Part shown: piece after piece, positions 35,148 through 44,316 of the stretch
Layout: the number at the start of each line of letters is the position of its first letter
Numbering within the stretch: position 1 is the first letter of the stretch
Assembly: GCF_009848505.1 (NCBI RefSeq)
Contig: NZ_WWDL01000025.1
Coordinates: 31,674-95,673 of the forward strand
Reading direction: 5' to 3'
DNA: 64,000 nt
DNA from: Muricoccus harenae
GTDB taxonomy: Bacteria; Pseudomonadota; Alphaproteobacteria; Acetobacterales; Acetobacteraceae
Notes under the pieces: model-generated
The model's database searches: none
What the model was told of the DNA's origin: nothing
Seen by the model: only the letters and a program-made list of their open reading frames with translations
Translations under genes and position numbers: made by a program

Positions 35148-35624
35148 CTATTCCGAGAAGAAGTCGGGCATCGCCAGCGGCGGCGGCTTGGGGCCACGCA
35201 TGGCCAGCTGCACCGTGGTGTCCAGGGCCTGCAGGAAGCGGGAGCGATTGTCGGCGCTGAAGCTGCTGTTGCGCGTCTGGCCGCCGGTCACCTCCCGCAT
35301 GTGGCGAGAAATCTCCCGGCCGGCGAGAGCGGCGCCGATATTTGTGCTGTCCCAGATCTTGCCGCTCGGGGCTACGGCATGACCGTCGGCGGCCAGGCAG
35401 CGGGAGGCAAGCGGAATATCGGCGGTGACGCAGATGTCCCCGGGCCGGACGCTCTCCGCAATCCAGTCATCCGCCGCATCCGGGCCCTCGGCCACGATCA
35501 CGCGGCGCACGCCCTCCGGCAGGCGCACGCCGCGCGACCCGTTGGAGACGACGGTGACCGGCAGCCCGTAACGGGCGGCGACGCGGAACACCTCGTCGCG
35601 GACAGGGCAGGCATCCCCGTCCAC
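35148..35624 (-). CDS. yaiI: YaiI/YqxD family protein (UPF0178), start uncertain
   Basis: A small NYN/PIN-like domain protein of unknown function. The visible part has DGDACPVRDEVFRVA, VVSNGSRGVRLP, SVRPGDICVTADIPLASRCL and the DSTNIGAALAGREISRHMRE block, all conserved in the family. The only standard start (GTG at 35624) would begin inside the first conserved strand. In-frame residues just upstream read SAPHIYV, as expected for the true N-terminus, and the only NTG codon there is a CTG at 35645 that overlaps the HyuB stop as CTGA. I therefore suspect a CTG start and translational coupling; coordinates given use the conservative GTG. Confidence 0.82.
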   Translation of the reverse strand: MDGDACPVRDEVFRVAARYGLPVTVVSNGSRGVRLPEGVRRVIVAEGPDAADDWIAESVRPGDICVTADIPLASRCLAADGHAVAPSGKIWDSTNIGAALAGREISRHMREVTGGQTRNSSFSADNRSRFLQALDTTVQLAMRGPKPPPLAMPDFFSE

Positions 35625-35641
35625 ATAGATGTGGGGCGCGC

Positions 35642-37273
35642 TCAGACCAGGCCGTCCGCAATGTCACGGGCAACGAGCGCCGGATCCCGCTCGCTCGACG
35701 CGCCCATGCCGCCGCCACCGGGCAGGAGCAGGCGCAGGCGCTTGCCCTTGGGGATCACCTGGTAGCCCTTGGTGCGCAGCAGCGTGCCATCCGTCAGCCC
35801 GACCCAGCCGGGGGCGCCGTCCCCGCCGCCCTCCCGCCCGCGCGGTGGGGTGGCCACACGGTCGAAGATGGCGTTCACGGCGAATTCGGCGTCGTTCTTG
35901 GCGCCGATCTCCATCACCTGCCCCAGGCCGCCGCGCGTGCGCCCGGCGCCGCCGGAGCCGGGGCGCAGCTCTTTCTTCCAGAAGATCACCGGCGCGACAT
36001 TCTCCGTCGCCTCCACCGGCATGGTGCGGACGCCGGAGGGAAAGGCGGTGCCGTCCAGCCCATCCTGCGTGGGGCGCGCGCCCGTACCGCCGGAGTTGAA
36101 GGTGATGACCTCGAAATCCGGCAGTTCCGCCTCGCCGCCGCTCACCTGGGCACCGCCGCGCAGGGGCGGGTTCCAGAGGCAGGAGGAACCCTCCGCCGTC
36201 ACGCGTTTCGGCACGGCCTGGTGCAGGCAGCCCATCATCAGGTCCGGCAGCAGCTGCCCCACCACGTGGCGCACACTGACCGCGAAGGGCCGCGGGGCGT
36301 TGAGGATGCAGCCTTCGGGGATCTGCATCCGGAAGGGCAGCAGCGAGGCCCAGTTGTTCGGCACATCCGGCGCGACCACGCATTTGATGCCGAAGCAGGC
36401 ATAGGCGCGGGTATAGGCGGCCGGCACGTTGATCCCGCGCCCGGAGAGGCCGGAGGTGCCGGCATAATCCACCGCGATATGGTCCCCGGCGATGGTCATG
36501 CGCGCGCGGAGCGTGACCGGCGCCTCATAGCCATCGGAGCTGATTTGCGCGGAATAATCGCCGCGGGGCAGCTTCGCAATCTCGGCCAGGGTCGCGCGGC
36601 TTGAGGCCTCGAAGATAGATTCCGCGAGGTCGTCGAGCGAGTCCATCGCGAACTCGTCCATCATTTCCACCAGCCGCCGCGCGCCGGCGTCGTTGCAGGC
36701 GCAGAGGGAATAGACGTCACCCTCCAGCTCTGCGGGCGTGCGGGTTCCGGCGCGCAGGATGTCGAAGAAGGTCTCGTTCGCGCACCCCTGGTCGAAGCAC
36801 TTCACAATGGGGATGTAGAGGCCTTCCTCGAAAACTGAGCGGCCTTCCGGGCCCATTCCGAGGCCGCCGACATCGATGACATGGGCGGTGTTCGCGAAGA
36901 GGCCGACGATGGCGCCGTTGCGGAAGGCGGGCGTCACCACCGTCAGGTCGTGCAGATGGCCGGTACCGAGCCATGGATCGTTGGTGATGTAGTGGTCGCC
37001 CGGCTTCATCGTCTGCGCCGGGAACTTTGCGAGAAAATGGCCGACTGACTCCATCATGGAGTTCACATGGCCCGGCGTGCCGGTCACCGCCTGGGCCAGC
37101 ATCCGGCCTTTCAGGTCGAAGATGCCGGCTGAAAGATCGCCCGCCTCGCGCACCGTGGTGCTGAAGGCGGTGCGGATCATGATCTGCGCCTGCTCCTCCA
37201 CCACGGCGATCAGGCGGTTCCACTGGATCTGCCGCTGGATGGCGGCGAGCGCATCGGTGGCGGCGTCACTCAT
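35642..37273 (-). CDS. hyuB: Hydantoinase B / oxoprolinase beta-type subunit
   Basis: Second subunit of an ATP-dependent hydantoinase or oxoprolinase-like enzyme (N-methylhydantoinase, 5-oxoprolinase, acetone carboxylase families), acting on cyclic amides. The 543 aa contain the family core REAGDLSAGIFDLKGRMLAQ, TGTPGHVNSM, KPGDHYITNDPWLGTGHLHD, NTAHVIDVGGLG and the C-terminal GSGGAGRTRGGLGQVMEI and LLPGGGGMGASSER. The ATG at 37273 overlaps the HyuA stop (ATGA), so the two are coupled. The specific ring substrate cannot be read from sequence. Confidence 0.92.
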   Translation of the reverse strand: MSDAATDALAAIQRQIQWNRLIAVVEEQAQIMIRTAFSTTVREAGDLSAGIFDLKGRMLAQAVTGTPGHVNSMMESVGHFLAKFPAQTMKPGDHYITNDPWLGTGHLHDLTVVTPAFRNGAIVGLFANTAHVIDVGGLGMGPEGRSVFEEGLYIPIVKCFDQGCANETFFDILRAGTRTPAELEGDVYSLCACNDAGARRLVEMMDEFAMDSLDDLAESIFEASSRATLAEIAKLPRGDYSAQISSDGYEAPVTLRARMTIAGDHIAVDYAGTSGLSGRGINVPAAYTRAYACFGIKCVVAPDVPNNWASLLPFRMQIPEGCILNAPRPFAVSVRHVVGQLLPDLMMGCLHQAVPKRVTAEGSSCLWNPPLRGGAQVSGGEAELPDFEVITFNSGGTGARPTQDGLDGTAFPSGVRTMPVEATENVAPVIFWKKELRPGSGGAGRTRGGLGQVMEIGAKNDAEFAVNAIFDRVATPPRGREGGGDGAPGWVGLTDGTLLRTKGYQVIPKGKRLRLLLPGGGGMGASSERDPALVARDIADGLV

Positions 37274-39363
37274 CGCGTCAGCTCCAGATATCCAAGCCCA
37301 TCCATCTGGCAGGTCCATCCTGGCCCGACGAGCGTGCTCGTCTCGGCCTCAGCCACGATGCAGGGGCCGGTGACTTCCGCGCCAGGGGAGAAGCCGTCGC
37401 GGTCATAGACGGGCCAATCCGACACCTCGCCCTTCGCCGTGTCGCGCACCGGCTGGTGGCGGATCAGCGATGGCGGTGGCGCGGCGGAGACCTCGGCGAC
37501 CGGCGGCGGCGCCTCCACCTCGGTCGCAACCGTCACGGCAAAGGAGAGGATCTCAACGTCGCTGCCCGGCACCGGGCGATCGTAGAAGCCGGCATAGGCG
37601 ACGTCATAGGCATTGCGGATGGCGTCCACATCGGTGGCCTCCAGCGCCTTCACCGGCAGTTCGACCGCGATCTCATGCCCCTGGCCGACATAGCGCATAT
37701 AGGCGATGCGCCGCTCTAGCATCGGCGCTCCGAAAGCGCCCTCCGCCACCACGCGCCGCGCCTCTGCGGACATCTCGGCCAGCAGCGCGTTCACCGCCTC
37801 CCGGTCGAAGCTGCGGAAGCGCTGGTAGAGGCTCCGCACCACCTCATAGCCGACGGGCGCACGCAGAAAGCCGATGGCCGAGCCCACGCCCGCGCCCGAG
37901 GGCACGAGAAGCCGCGTCACGCCGATCTTCTCCGCCACGCGGTAGCCATGCACCGGCCCGCCGCCGCCGAAGGCGATCACAGCGCGTCCGTCATAGCCCT
38001 TGCCGCTTTCGATGGCATGGACGCGGGCGGCATTGGCCATATTCTCGTCCACCACCTCCACCACGCCCAGCGCCGCCATCTCGGGCGCCAGGCCGAGCGT
38101 GCCGAGGGAGGAATCCATCGCGCCACGCGAGGCATCGGGATGCAGGGACATGCTGCCGCCCGCGAAGCTGGCCGGGTCGTAGCGGCCGAGCAGCAGGTTC
38201 GCATCCGTCACCGCCGGCTTCGCGCCGCCGCGCCCGTAGCAGGCCGGCCCCGGATCGGCGCCAGCACTTTCGGGCCCCACCTGGATGCGGCCCAGCGCGT
38301 CCACGGAGGCGATGGAGCCGCCGCCGGCGCCGATTTCCACCATCTCGATCACCGGGATCCGCAGCGGCATGCCGGAGCCCTTCTTGAAGCGGCCGATCCG
38401 CGCCACCTCGAAGGTCCGGGCGGTCTGCGGGGCGTGATCGTCGATGAGACAGACCTTTGCCGTGGTGCCGCCCATGTCGAAGGACAGCACGCGGCCCCAG
38501 CCCTTCTGCCGCGCCACGAAGGCCGAGAAGATCGCGCCGCCCGCCGGGCCGCTCTCGACGAGCCGGATAGGGAAGCGCGCGGCCGTCTCCAGTGTTGTCA
38601 GCCCGCCGCCCGAGAGCATGAGGTAGAGCGGGCAGGCGAAGCCCGCCTCCGTCAGCCCGGCCTTCAGGCGATGCAGATAGCTGGCCATGAGCGGCTGCAC
38701 ATAGGCATTGGCCGCGGTGGTGGAGAAGCGCTCCCATTCGCGCATCTCGGGGCTCACCTCGCTGGAGAGCGAGACGGGCAGCTCAGGCCAATCCTCCCGC
38801 ACGATCTCGGCGGCACGGCGCTCATGCACCGGGTTCATGAAGGCGTGGAGAAAGCCGATGGCGAGGCTCTCGATCCCCTCCGCGCGCATCATGGCCACGG
38901 CCTGTCGCACCGCGCCCTCGTCCAGCGGCAGCAGGACCTTGCCCTCGTTGTCCAGCCGCTCCGGCACCGGCAGGCGCCAGCGGCGCGGCACCAGGGGCTG
39001 CGGCAGGGTGATGTTCAGGTCGTATTGGTCGTAGCGGCTCTCATTGCCCAGCGCGAGGACATCACGGAAGCCCTCCGTCGTCAGAAGGGCCGTCCGCGCA
39101 CCCTTGCGTTCGATCAGGGCGTTGGTCGCCAGGGTCGTGCCGTGGATGAAGATGGAGATATCCGCCGGCGCCATCCCCGCCTTGGAGAGCACCACGCGGA
39201 TGCCCTCCAGCACGCCCTTCTCCGGCGCGGCCGGGGTGGTGAGGACCTTTGCCGTCCAGCGCTGCAACCCGCCCTGCTCGTCAGGGCATTCCAGCGCCAG
39301 ATCCGTGAAGGTCCCGCCGATATCGGCTGCGAGCCTTGCCCGCGCCACCCCCTTGGCCGCCAT
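37270..39363 (-). CDS. hyuA: Hydantoinase A / oxoprolinase alpha-type subunit
   Basis: The ATPase-type subunit, with an actin/Hsp70-like nucleotide fold. The 697 aa start RLAADIGGTFTDLALECP; IFIHGTTLATNALIERKG, SGPAGGAIFSAFVARQKGWG, LSFDMGGTTAKVCLIDD, IEMVEIGAGGGSIASVDALG and VIAFGGGGPVHGYRVAEKIG are the standard blocks. It begins 3 bp after the SDR stop and overlaps hyuB, making a three-gene unit SDR-hyuA-hyuB, with yaiI last. The family includes 5-oxoprolinase, which would fit the gamma-glutamyltransferase at 9.2 kb, but this is not shown. Confidence 0.93.
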   Translation of the reverse strand: MAAKGVARARLAADIGGTFTDLALECPDEQGGLQRWTAKVLTTPAAPEKGVLEGIRVVLSKAGMAPADISIFIHGTTLATNALIERKGARTALLTTEGFRDVLALGNESRYDQYDLNITLPQPLVPRRWRLPVPERLDNEGKVLLPLDEGAVRQAVAMMRAEGIESLAIGFLHAFMNPVHERRAAEIVREDWPELPVSLSSEVSPEMREWERFSTTAANAYVQPLMASYLHRLKAGLTEAGFACPLYLMLSGGGLTTLETAARFPIRLVESGPAGGAIFSAFVARQKGWGRVLSFDMGGTTAKVCLIDDHAPQTARTFEVARIGRFKKGSGMPLRIPVIEMVEIGAGGGSIASVDALGRIQVGPESAGADPGPACYGRGGAKPAVTDANLLLGRYDPASFAGGSMSLHPDASRGAMDSSLGTLGLAPEMAALGVVEVVDENMANAARVHAIESGKGYDGRAVIAFGGGGPVHGYRVAEKIGVTRLLVPSGAGVGSAIGFLRAPVGYEVVRSLYQRFRSFDREAVNALLAEMSAEARRVVAEGAFGAPMLERRIAYMRYVGQGHEIAVELPVKALEATDVDAIRNAYDVAYAGFYDRPVPGSDVEILSFAVTVATEVEAPPPVAEVSAAPPPSLIRHQPVRDTAKGEVSDWPVYDRDGFSPGAEVTGPCIVAEAETSTLVGPGWTCQMDGLGYLELTR

Positions 39364-39366
39364 CCG

Positions 39367-40155
39367 TCAGAAGCCTCGCACCACGCCGCCATCCACCCGC
39401 AGGATCGTGCCGGTGATGTAGGAGCCGGCGTCGGAAGCAAGGAACGCGGCCGCCTTGCCGAACTCATCCGGCGTGCCGTAGCGGCGCATGGGGATGGTCT
39501 TCTCGCGATCGGCGATCACCTGCTCCGGCGTCTTGCTCTGCTTGGCCGCCGCGGCCCCCGCCAGCTCGATGCTGCGATCCGTGCGGATCGCGCCCGGCGC
39601 CACGATGTTCACCGTTACGCCATCGGGCCCGACCTCATCCGCCAGGGTCTTCGCCCAGCCCACGATATTGGCACGCAGCACGTTGGACAGCGCCAGGTTC
39701 GGCAGCGGCTGCACCATGCCGGTGCTGCCGACCGCGATGATCCGGCCGTGCTTCTGCGCGCGCATCGCCGGCAGCAGCTTGTTCGCCAAGCGAATCGGGG
39801 AGAGGACGATGCGGCGGAACCACATCTCCAGCGCCTCTTCGGTCAGATCCGCGGCGGTGCCGGCCGGTGGCCCGCCATGGTTCAGCACCAGGATGTCCAC
39901 GCCGCCGAGGGCAGCAACGGCGCCATCGGCCAGGGCGTCCATGTCCGTGCCTTTCGCGACATCCGCCGCGAAGGGATGCACGGAAGCGGCCCCCAGGCCC
40001 TTCAGCGCCTCACAGACCGGCTGGAGCCGCTCCACCTCGCGCCCCGAGATGGCCAGTGACGCCCCATCGGCCGCCAGCGCCTCGGCAATCGCCCGGCCGA
40101 GGCCCTTGGAGGCACCCATAACCAGTGCCCGCTTACCACGAAGCCCGAGTTCCAT
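39367..40155 (-). CDS. SDR-family oxidoreductase lacking the Tyr-x3-Lys pair
   Basis: A 262-aa short-chain dehydrogenase with the NAD(P) motif VMGASKGLGRAIAEAL, the LVLNHGG strand (NNAG variant) and IIAVGSTGMVQPLP with the catalytic Ser region. Where YxxxK is expected it reads LALSNVLRAN, so both the tyrosine and lysine are missing; the C-terminal ITGTILRVDGGVVRGF is normal. This atypical subgroup is widespread and of unclear activity. The ATG at 40155 has GGGAGG upstream. It leads the hyuAB operon. Confidence 0.87.
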   Translation of the reverse strand: MELGLRGKRALVMGASKGLGRAIAEALAADGASLAISGREVERLQPVCEALKGLGAASVHPFAADVAKGTDMDALADGAVAALGGVDILVLNHGGPPAGTAADLTEEALEMWFRRIVLSPIRLANKLLPAMRAQKHGRIIAVGSTGMVQPLPNLALSNVLRANIVGWAKTLADEVGPDGVTVNIVAPGAIRTDRSIELAGAAAAKQSKTPEQVIADREKTIPMRRYGTPDEFGKAAAFLASDAGSYITGTILRVDGGVVRGF

Positions 40156-40311
40156 TGAAACCTCCCACGAATCAGGGGGCGGACCCTGAACCGGCCCTCC
40201 CGCCCTGGCAAGATCAGGGCCTTTCCCGCGCCCGGCTCTGGCTGGCAAGTGCGGCGGGCCAAGGCAAATGTCGGTTTGGCAAGGACGAAGTCAGGAGGCA
40301 TCCTGCCGGAC

Positions 40312-41280
40312 ATGCCCCGCCCGACCCTTCTCCTGACCCGTGTCCTGCCCGAGGCCGTGGAGGCCCGCGCCGCGCGCGATTACGTGATACGCCGGCCGGA
40401 AGGCCCCGACAGGACGCTCGAGCCCGGCGCCCTGCTCGCCGCTGCCCAGGGCTGCGACGGCATCTTCTGCGCGGCCGGCGACGGGCTGGACGCGGCGACC
40501 ATCGCCTGCCTGCCCGACAGCATCAGGGTGATCGCCACCTTCAGCGTCGGCACCGACCATATCGCGCTCGACGCCGCGAAGGCGCGCGGCATCCCGGTGA
40601 CCAACACGCCCGACGTGCTGAGCGTGGCCACGGCCGAAATCGGCATGCTGCTGATCCTGATGTGCGCCCGCCGTGCCGGCGAGGCCGAGCGGCTGGTGCG
40701 CGCCCGGGAATGGACCGGCTGGGCGCCCACCCAGCTCATGGGCGTGACGTTGGAGGGCAAGCGCCTGGGAATTCTCGGCATGGGGCGCATCGGGCAGGAA
40801 CTCGCCCGGATGGGACGCGGGATGGGCATGCGCATCCATTACCGCAACCGCACCCGGCTGACGCCGCAGGAGGAGCAGGGCGCGGTCTTCCATGGCAGTG
40901 ACGACAGCTTCCTTGCCGCCTGCGACGTGCTGTCCATGCATATTCCCGGCGGGGCCGCGACGAAGCACTGGCTCGATGCCGGTCGCATTGCGAAGCTGCC
41001 GCGCGGCGCGATTGTGGTGAACACCGGGCGCGGCACGACGGTGGATGATGCCGCGCTCTGCGACGCGCTGCGTTCCGGCCATCTCCGTGCCGCAGGGCTA
41101 GATGTGTTTGCCGGCGAGCCGGCCATCTTCGAGGGTTATCACACCACCCCCAATCTCACCCTCCTGCCCCATCTCGGCAGCGCCACCATCGAGACGCGGG
41201 ACGCCATGGGTTTCCGCTGCCTCGACAACATCGACGCGGTGCTTATCCACAGCACCGAACCGCCTCACCGCGTCGGCTAG
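40312..41280 (+). CDS. D-2-hydroxyacid dehydrogenase (glyoxylate/hydroxypyruvate reductase type)
   Basis: NAD(P)H-dependent enzyme that interconverts 2-oxo and D-2-hydroxy acids, such as glyoxylate/glycolate or hydroxypyruvate/glycerate. The 322 aa show FSVGTDHIALDAAKARG, the Rossmann motif LGILGMGRIGQELARMGRG, IVVNTGRGTTVDDAAL with the catalytic Arg, AGLDVFAGEP with the Glu, and LLPHLGSATIET with the His. AGGAGG is 13 bp upstream of the ATG, longer than ideal. It could supply or consume the glyoxylate used by malate synthase. Confidence 0.92.
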   Translation: MPRPTLLLTRVLPEAVEARAARDYVIRRPEGPDRTLEPGALLAAAQGCDGIFCAAGDGLDAATIACLPDSIRVIATFSVGTDHIALDAAKARGIPVTNTPDVLSVATAEIGMLLILMCARRAGEAERLVRAREWTGWAPTQLMGVTLEGKRLGILGMGRIGQELARMGRGMGMRIHYRNRTRLTPQEEQGAVFHGSDDSFLAACDVLSMHIPGGAATKHWLDAGRIAKLPRGAIVVNTGRGTTVDDAALCDALRSGHLRAAGLDVFAGEPAIFEGYHTTPNLTLLPHLGSATIETRDAMGFRCLDNIDAVLIHSTEPPHRVG

Positions 41281-41343
41281 GGCGCGGTCGCCGCCCGCCA
41301 GGCTCCAGGCGCAACGCACGATCTCACGTTCAGGAACCACCCG

Positions 41344-41994
41344 ATGATCTTCGACTTCGAGGCTCTTTCGAAGAAGGACCGCTACAAGCTCGTCGTATCG
41401 ACCGTCGTGCCGCGGCCGATCGCCTGGATGGTGACGCAGGATGCAGAGGGCCGCATCAATGCCGCCCCCTTCTCCTTCTTCAATGTCTTCAGCAACGATC
41501 CGGTAGTGGTCGGCATCGGCGTCGGCGCCCGCGGCATGGGCGGGGAGGAGGAGGACGACTTCAAGGATACGCTGGCCAACATCAAGGCCACGGGCGAGTT
41601 CACCCTCTGCCTGGTAAGCGAGGAAACCGCGCAGGCGATGAACGTCACCGCCGCCGACTATCCGCCCGGGGTCAATGAGTTGGAGAAGGCGGGCCTTACC
41701 ACCGCACCCTCGGCCAAGGTGAAGGTGCCTCGGATCGCCGAGAGCCCGGTCGCGCTCGAGTGCCGCCTCTGGCAGATGATCCCGATCGGCGGGCACAACC
41801 TGGTGCTGGGAGAGGTCCAGGCCGTGCATGTCCGGGACGACTGCATGCTGGATCCCGCCCGGCTCTACGTCGATACGCCCAAGCTGGGGCTGGTGGGCCG
41901 CATGCATGGCGCCGGTTGGTACGCCCGCACCACCGACCGCTTTGAGATGCCGCGCGTGACCGCGGAGCAGGTGGAGGCGCGACGCAAAGGCTGA
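41344..41994 (+). CDS. Flavin reductase-like protein, FMN-binding split barrel
   Basis: A 216-aa split-barrel flavoprotein of the flavin reductase-like domain family. VVPRPIAWMVTQDAEGRIN and APFSFFNVFSNDPVVVGIGV form the FMN pocket, followed by GEFTLCLVSEETAQAMN. Such proteins supply reduced flavin to a monooxygenase or reduce unknown substrates. No partner monooxygenase is adjacent. It follows the dehydrogenase by 63 bp and may be cotranscribed. Confidence 0.88.
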   Translation: MIFDFEALSKKDRYKLVVSTVVPRPIAWMVTQDAEGRINAAPFSFFNVFSNDPVVVGIGVGARGMGGEEEDDFKDTLANIKATGEFTLCLVSEETAQAMNVTAADYPPGVNELEKAGLTTAPSAKVKVPRIAESPVALECRLWQMIPIGGHNLVLGEVQAVHVRDDCMLDPARLYVDTPKLGLVGRMHGAGWYARTTDRFEMPRVTAEQVEARRKG

Positions 41995-42044
41995 ACGGAG
42001 GGCCCCGGTGGCTGGCTATCCGGGCTTGTGCTAGCTTTGTTCCC

Positions 42045-42608
42045 ATGCGGATCTACCTAGCGGGACCGGAGGTCTTCCTGCCGGATGCGGAGGCAGTGGC
42101 GGATGCCAAGCGCCGCCTCTGCGCGCGCCATGGCGCCACCGGGATCTTCCCGACCGACCCTATCGACTGCCCGGAGGCCGATCTGGCCGCCGAGGCCTGG
42201 TTGGCGATCTACCTCCGGAACGAGGCGCATATCCGCAGCGCGGATGCGCTGATCGCCAACCTGACCCCCTTCCGCGGGCCCTCCGCGGATGCGGGCACGA
42301 TCTATGAGTTGGGCTTCATGCGGGCCCTGGGCCGCCCGGTGGCAGGCTATGCCAACACCGCGATGCCCTTTACCGACCGGACCCGCCATTTCCTCGGCGC
42401 CGGCGCCCGCGAGCGGGCGGAGGGCGAATGGGAGGATGCCGAGGGCCTGCACATCGAGGCCTTCGGCCTCCACGACAATCTGATGATCGATGGCGGCCTT
42501 CGGGCGGCCGGTGGGGTGCTGTTGACGCGCGAGGTACCCGCACCGGACCGCTGGCGCGATCTGACCGCATTCGAGGCCGCGCTGCGCGCCTTGATGGAAT
42601 CTGTCTGA
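42045..42608 (+). CDS. Nucleoside 2-deoxyribosyltransferase family protein
   Basis: A 187-aa protein of the deoxyribosyltransferase fold (MRIYLAGPEVFLPDA start). The family motif NLTPFRGPSADAGTIYELGF carries the catalytic Glu in YELGFM, and DALIAN precedes it. Members exchange or hydrolyse the base of deoxynucleosides in salvage; some are nucleotide hydrolases. It ends 46 bp before tRNA-Ser. Confidence 0.9.
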   Translation: MRIYLAGPEVFLPDAEAVADAKRRLCARHGATGIFPTDPIDCPEADLAAEAWLAIYLRNEAHIRSADALIANLTPFRGPSADAGTIYELGFMRALGRPVAGYANTAMPFTDRTRHFLGAGARERAEGEWEDAEGLHIEAFGLHDNLMIDGGLRAAGGVLLTREVPAPDRWRDLTAFEAALRALMESV

Positions 42609-42654
42609 CCCCGCTTGTCGACCCGGTGCCGGCCCCGTATACCCCGGCGCCACG

Positions 42655-42745
42655 GGACAGGTGGCCGAGCGGTCGAAGGCGCGCGCCTGGAAAGTGCGTA
42701 TAGGTCAAAAGCCTATCGTGGGTTCGAATCCCACCCTGTCCGCCA
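42655..42745 (+). tRNA. tRNA-Ser (GGA)
   Basis: A 91-nt class II tRNA with encoded CCA: acceptor GGACAGG / CCTGTCC, anticodon loop CTGGAAA (anticodon GGA), a long variable arm (TATAGG / CCTATC region) and T-loop TTCGAAT. Degenerate mobile DNA lies directly downstream, so the gene may have been an integration site. Confidence 0.96.
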
Positions 42746-43010
42746 TGATCCCAACCGACCGATGCGAGGCTTGGCGGAACGCCCCTCGAATTGGGCTGGC
42801 AAGTGTGTAGCCATTTTCCGGCGTGGCCCAGCCAGCTTGGCAAGATCGACGTCAACTGCGGGTCCGAGCATTTCCGGCTCACTCCGAGGCCTATGCTGAG
42901 TAGGCGAAGCAGTCCCGGCACTCGTCTGGGGTGACGCTGTTAGCGGTTGCCGATCGGTTCCAAAGGGCATGTCGGATGCGGGCTGCGGCTTTCCCGAGCA
43001 GCGCCTTCAG
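42746..43010. other. Gene-free flank after tRNA-Ser
   Basis: No supported gene. Frames here are short and without codon bias. It is the start of the scar that runs to about 44470. Confidence 0.4.
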
Positions 43011-43440
43011 CTAAGTCGAAGACCTGCTTGATGGGCTTCGAGGCACTGCCTTGAAGGGGCGGGCGGCAGGGCGGCACTGTGGAGACCTGCGATGAAGATG
43101 GTGGTGCGCCAGAGGCCATGGGGCGCGGCATCGACAAGGCGTTCGCTTTCGGGCCGAGCCATAACCGCTGATCATGTTGGTCGCGGCACAGGTCTCCTCG
43201 AGGACGCGAAGCGCTGGGGGTCCATATAGCACTGCCAGATGCGCGACCGCCGCCGGTAGACGGCCAGGTCCTGCTAGTCCCGCTCGGCCGATCTGAACGA
43301 CTTTTTTGTGCCCGACGCCGAGCCGGCGCTGGGGCGACCAGATCGTTGTCAGCGAGACCCGCCCGGCACCGCGCTCGATCAGGGCGTCCCGGATCTCTGC
43401 CAAGGTGATCTTCGGCGTTGTCGGGGAACTGCATGCGCCG
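43011..43440 (-). pseudogene. IS630-family transposase remnant
   Basis: Pieces of an IS630/Tc1-type DDE transposase are spread over several frames. KITLAEIRDALIERGAG matches the N-terminal helix block, LRVLEETCAATNM the catalytic DE(T) strand with D changed to E, and in another frame ERLVDAAPHGLWRTTIFIAG the following strand. The N-terminal HTH and the last catalytic residue are gone and at least two frameshifts occur, so it is an old dead copy. Confidence 0.7.
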
Positions 43441-43450
43441 GGATCAGGCG

Positions 43451-43615
43451 CTAGAGCACGACGTAGAGACCCGCGGCGGCCATGGCGGTGCCGAGCACGG
43501 CCCGTGGAACGCGCCCCATTGTACCGCCCCAGATGAGGCATGGGACCGCTTGCACGGCGGCGACGGCGATGAAGAAGAGCACCAGCGGCACGCATACGAC
43601 GCTCGCGAAGATCAT
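43451..43615 (-). CDS. 54-residue predicted inner-membrane protein
   Basis: An intact small frame of 54 aa beginning MIFASVVCVPLVLFFIAVAA, with a second hydrophobic segment near the end (AVLGTAMAAAGLYVVL). GGGGAGG sits 7 bp before the ATG at 43615, and the stop is TAG at 43451. It is an undamaged gene-like frame inside otherwise decayed DNA. No family is recognised; it resembles the small two-span proteins common in alphaproteobacteria. Confidence 0.5.
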   Translation of the reverse strand: MIFASVVCVPLVLFFIAVAAVQAVPCLIWGGTMGRVPRAVLGTAMAAAGLYVVL

Positions 43616-43663
43616 CTGACGCCTCCCCTGTTAAGCAAAGCCTATGGCGGGGCTGCGGTGCCG

Positions 43664-44091
43664 CTAAGCGGGAACTGGCACCGATTTGGAGTAAGTACGC
43701 CGCAAATTCGATCTCAACCTGAAAGGAAGGCCCGCCTTGATGAGCACGAGCGAGCCGTCCTTGCGAAGATGCCAGCGCATATTCGGCGCGACGCCCTCCT
43801 GCCCGCGGTGGCAAGCTCCACTGAGGGCTCGCCTCGCTCCTGGCCCTCCGGCGCAAAGGTCATGGCGGTCGGGCGCCCGACCGCCATGACCTTGTTCCGG
43901 TTGAAAACCCCGGCGGCACCGGGCAGCCAGGTATCGATCCGGCCCCCAGAGTCCGCGGTGAAGATGGCGTGATCCCGTGCATTCTCGACGATGAGACGTA
44001 GCCGCTCCTCGCGCTCCAGCAGCGCCGCCTCGGCTTGCGCCCGCTCGACGGCCGCCCAGGTGCGCTGGGCGGTTTCCTCGACGAGCCTCAA
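43664..44091 (-). pseudogene. PAS-domain sensor kinase fragment, frameshifted
   Basis: The 5' frame reads RLVEETAQRTWAAVERAQAE and ERLRLIVENARDHAIFTADS, then GRIDTWLPGAAGVF, the end of a GAF domain and start of a PAS domain of HWE/bacteriophytochrome-like sensor kinases. It continues to ELATAG, then jumps frame to APNMRWHLRKDGSLVLI. The rest of the PAS and the kinase core are absent and the upstream GAF part is unreadable. It is a relic at the edge of a deletion or insertion. Confidence 0.7.
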
Positions 44092-44316
44092 TGTGCTCGA
44101 CCTCCTTCAGGAGCCACAAGCCGGCGCGAACCATCCCCCTGGCACCCCGGCACCAGCCGGAAGCAAGCCGGTCGCCGATGAAGGCCTCTGTATCCGGCGT
44201 GGGGGCTACGTACCTGTTCCTTTGGCTGGGCATTGGGGGAAGACAACCGCAATGCGCGCCTCCTTGAACTCGTGCAGGACCCCGCAACCGACTTCATTGG
44301 GAGCGCAAACTCCGAT

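Noticed and set aside
37948..40059. 703-codon frame opposite hyuA and the SDR
   Set aside because: It is an antisense shadow; both genes beneath it are well supported.
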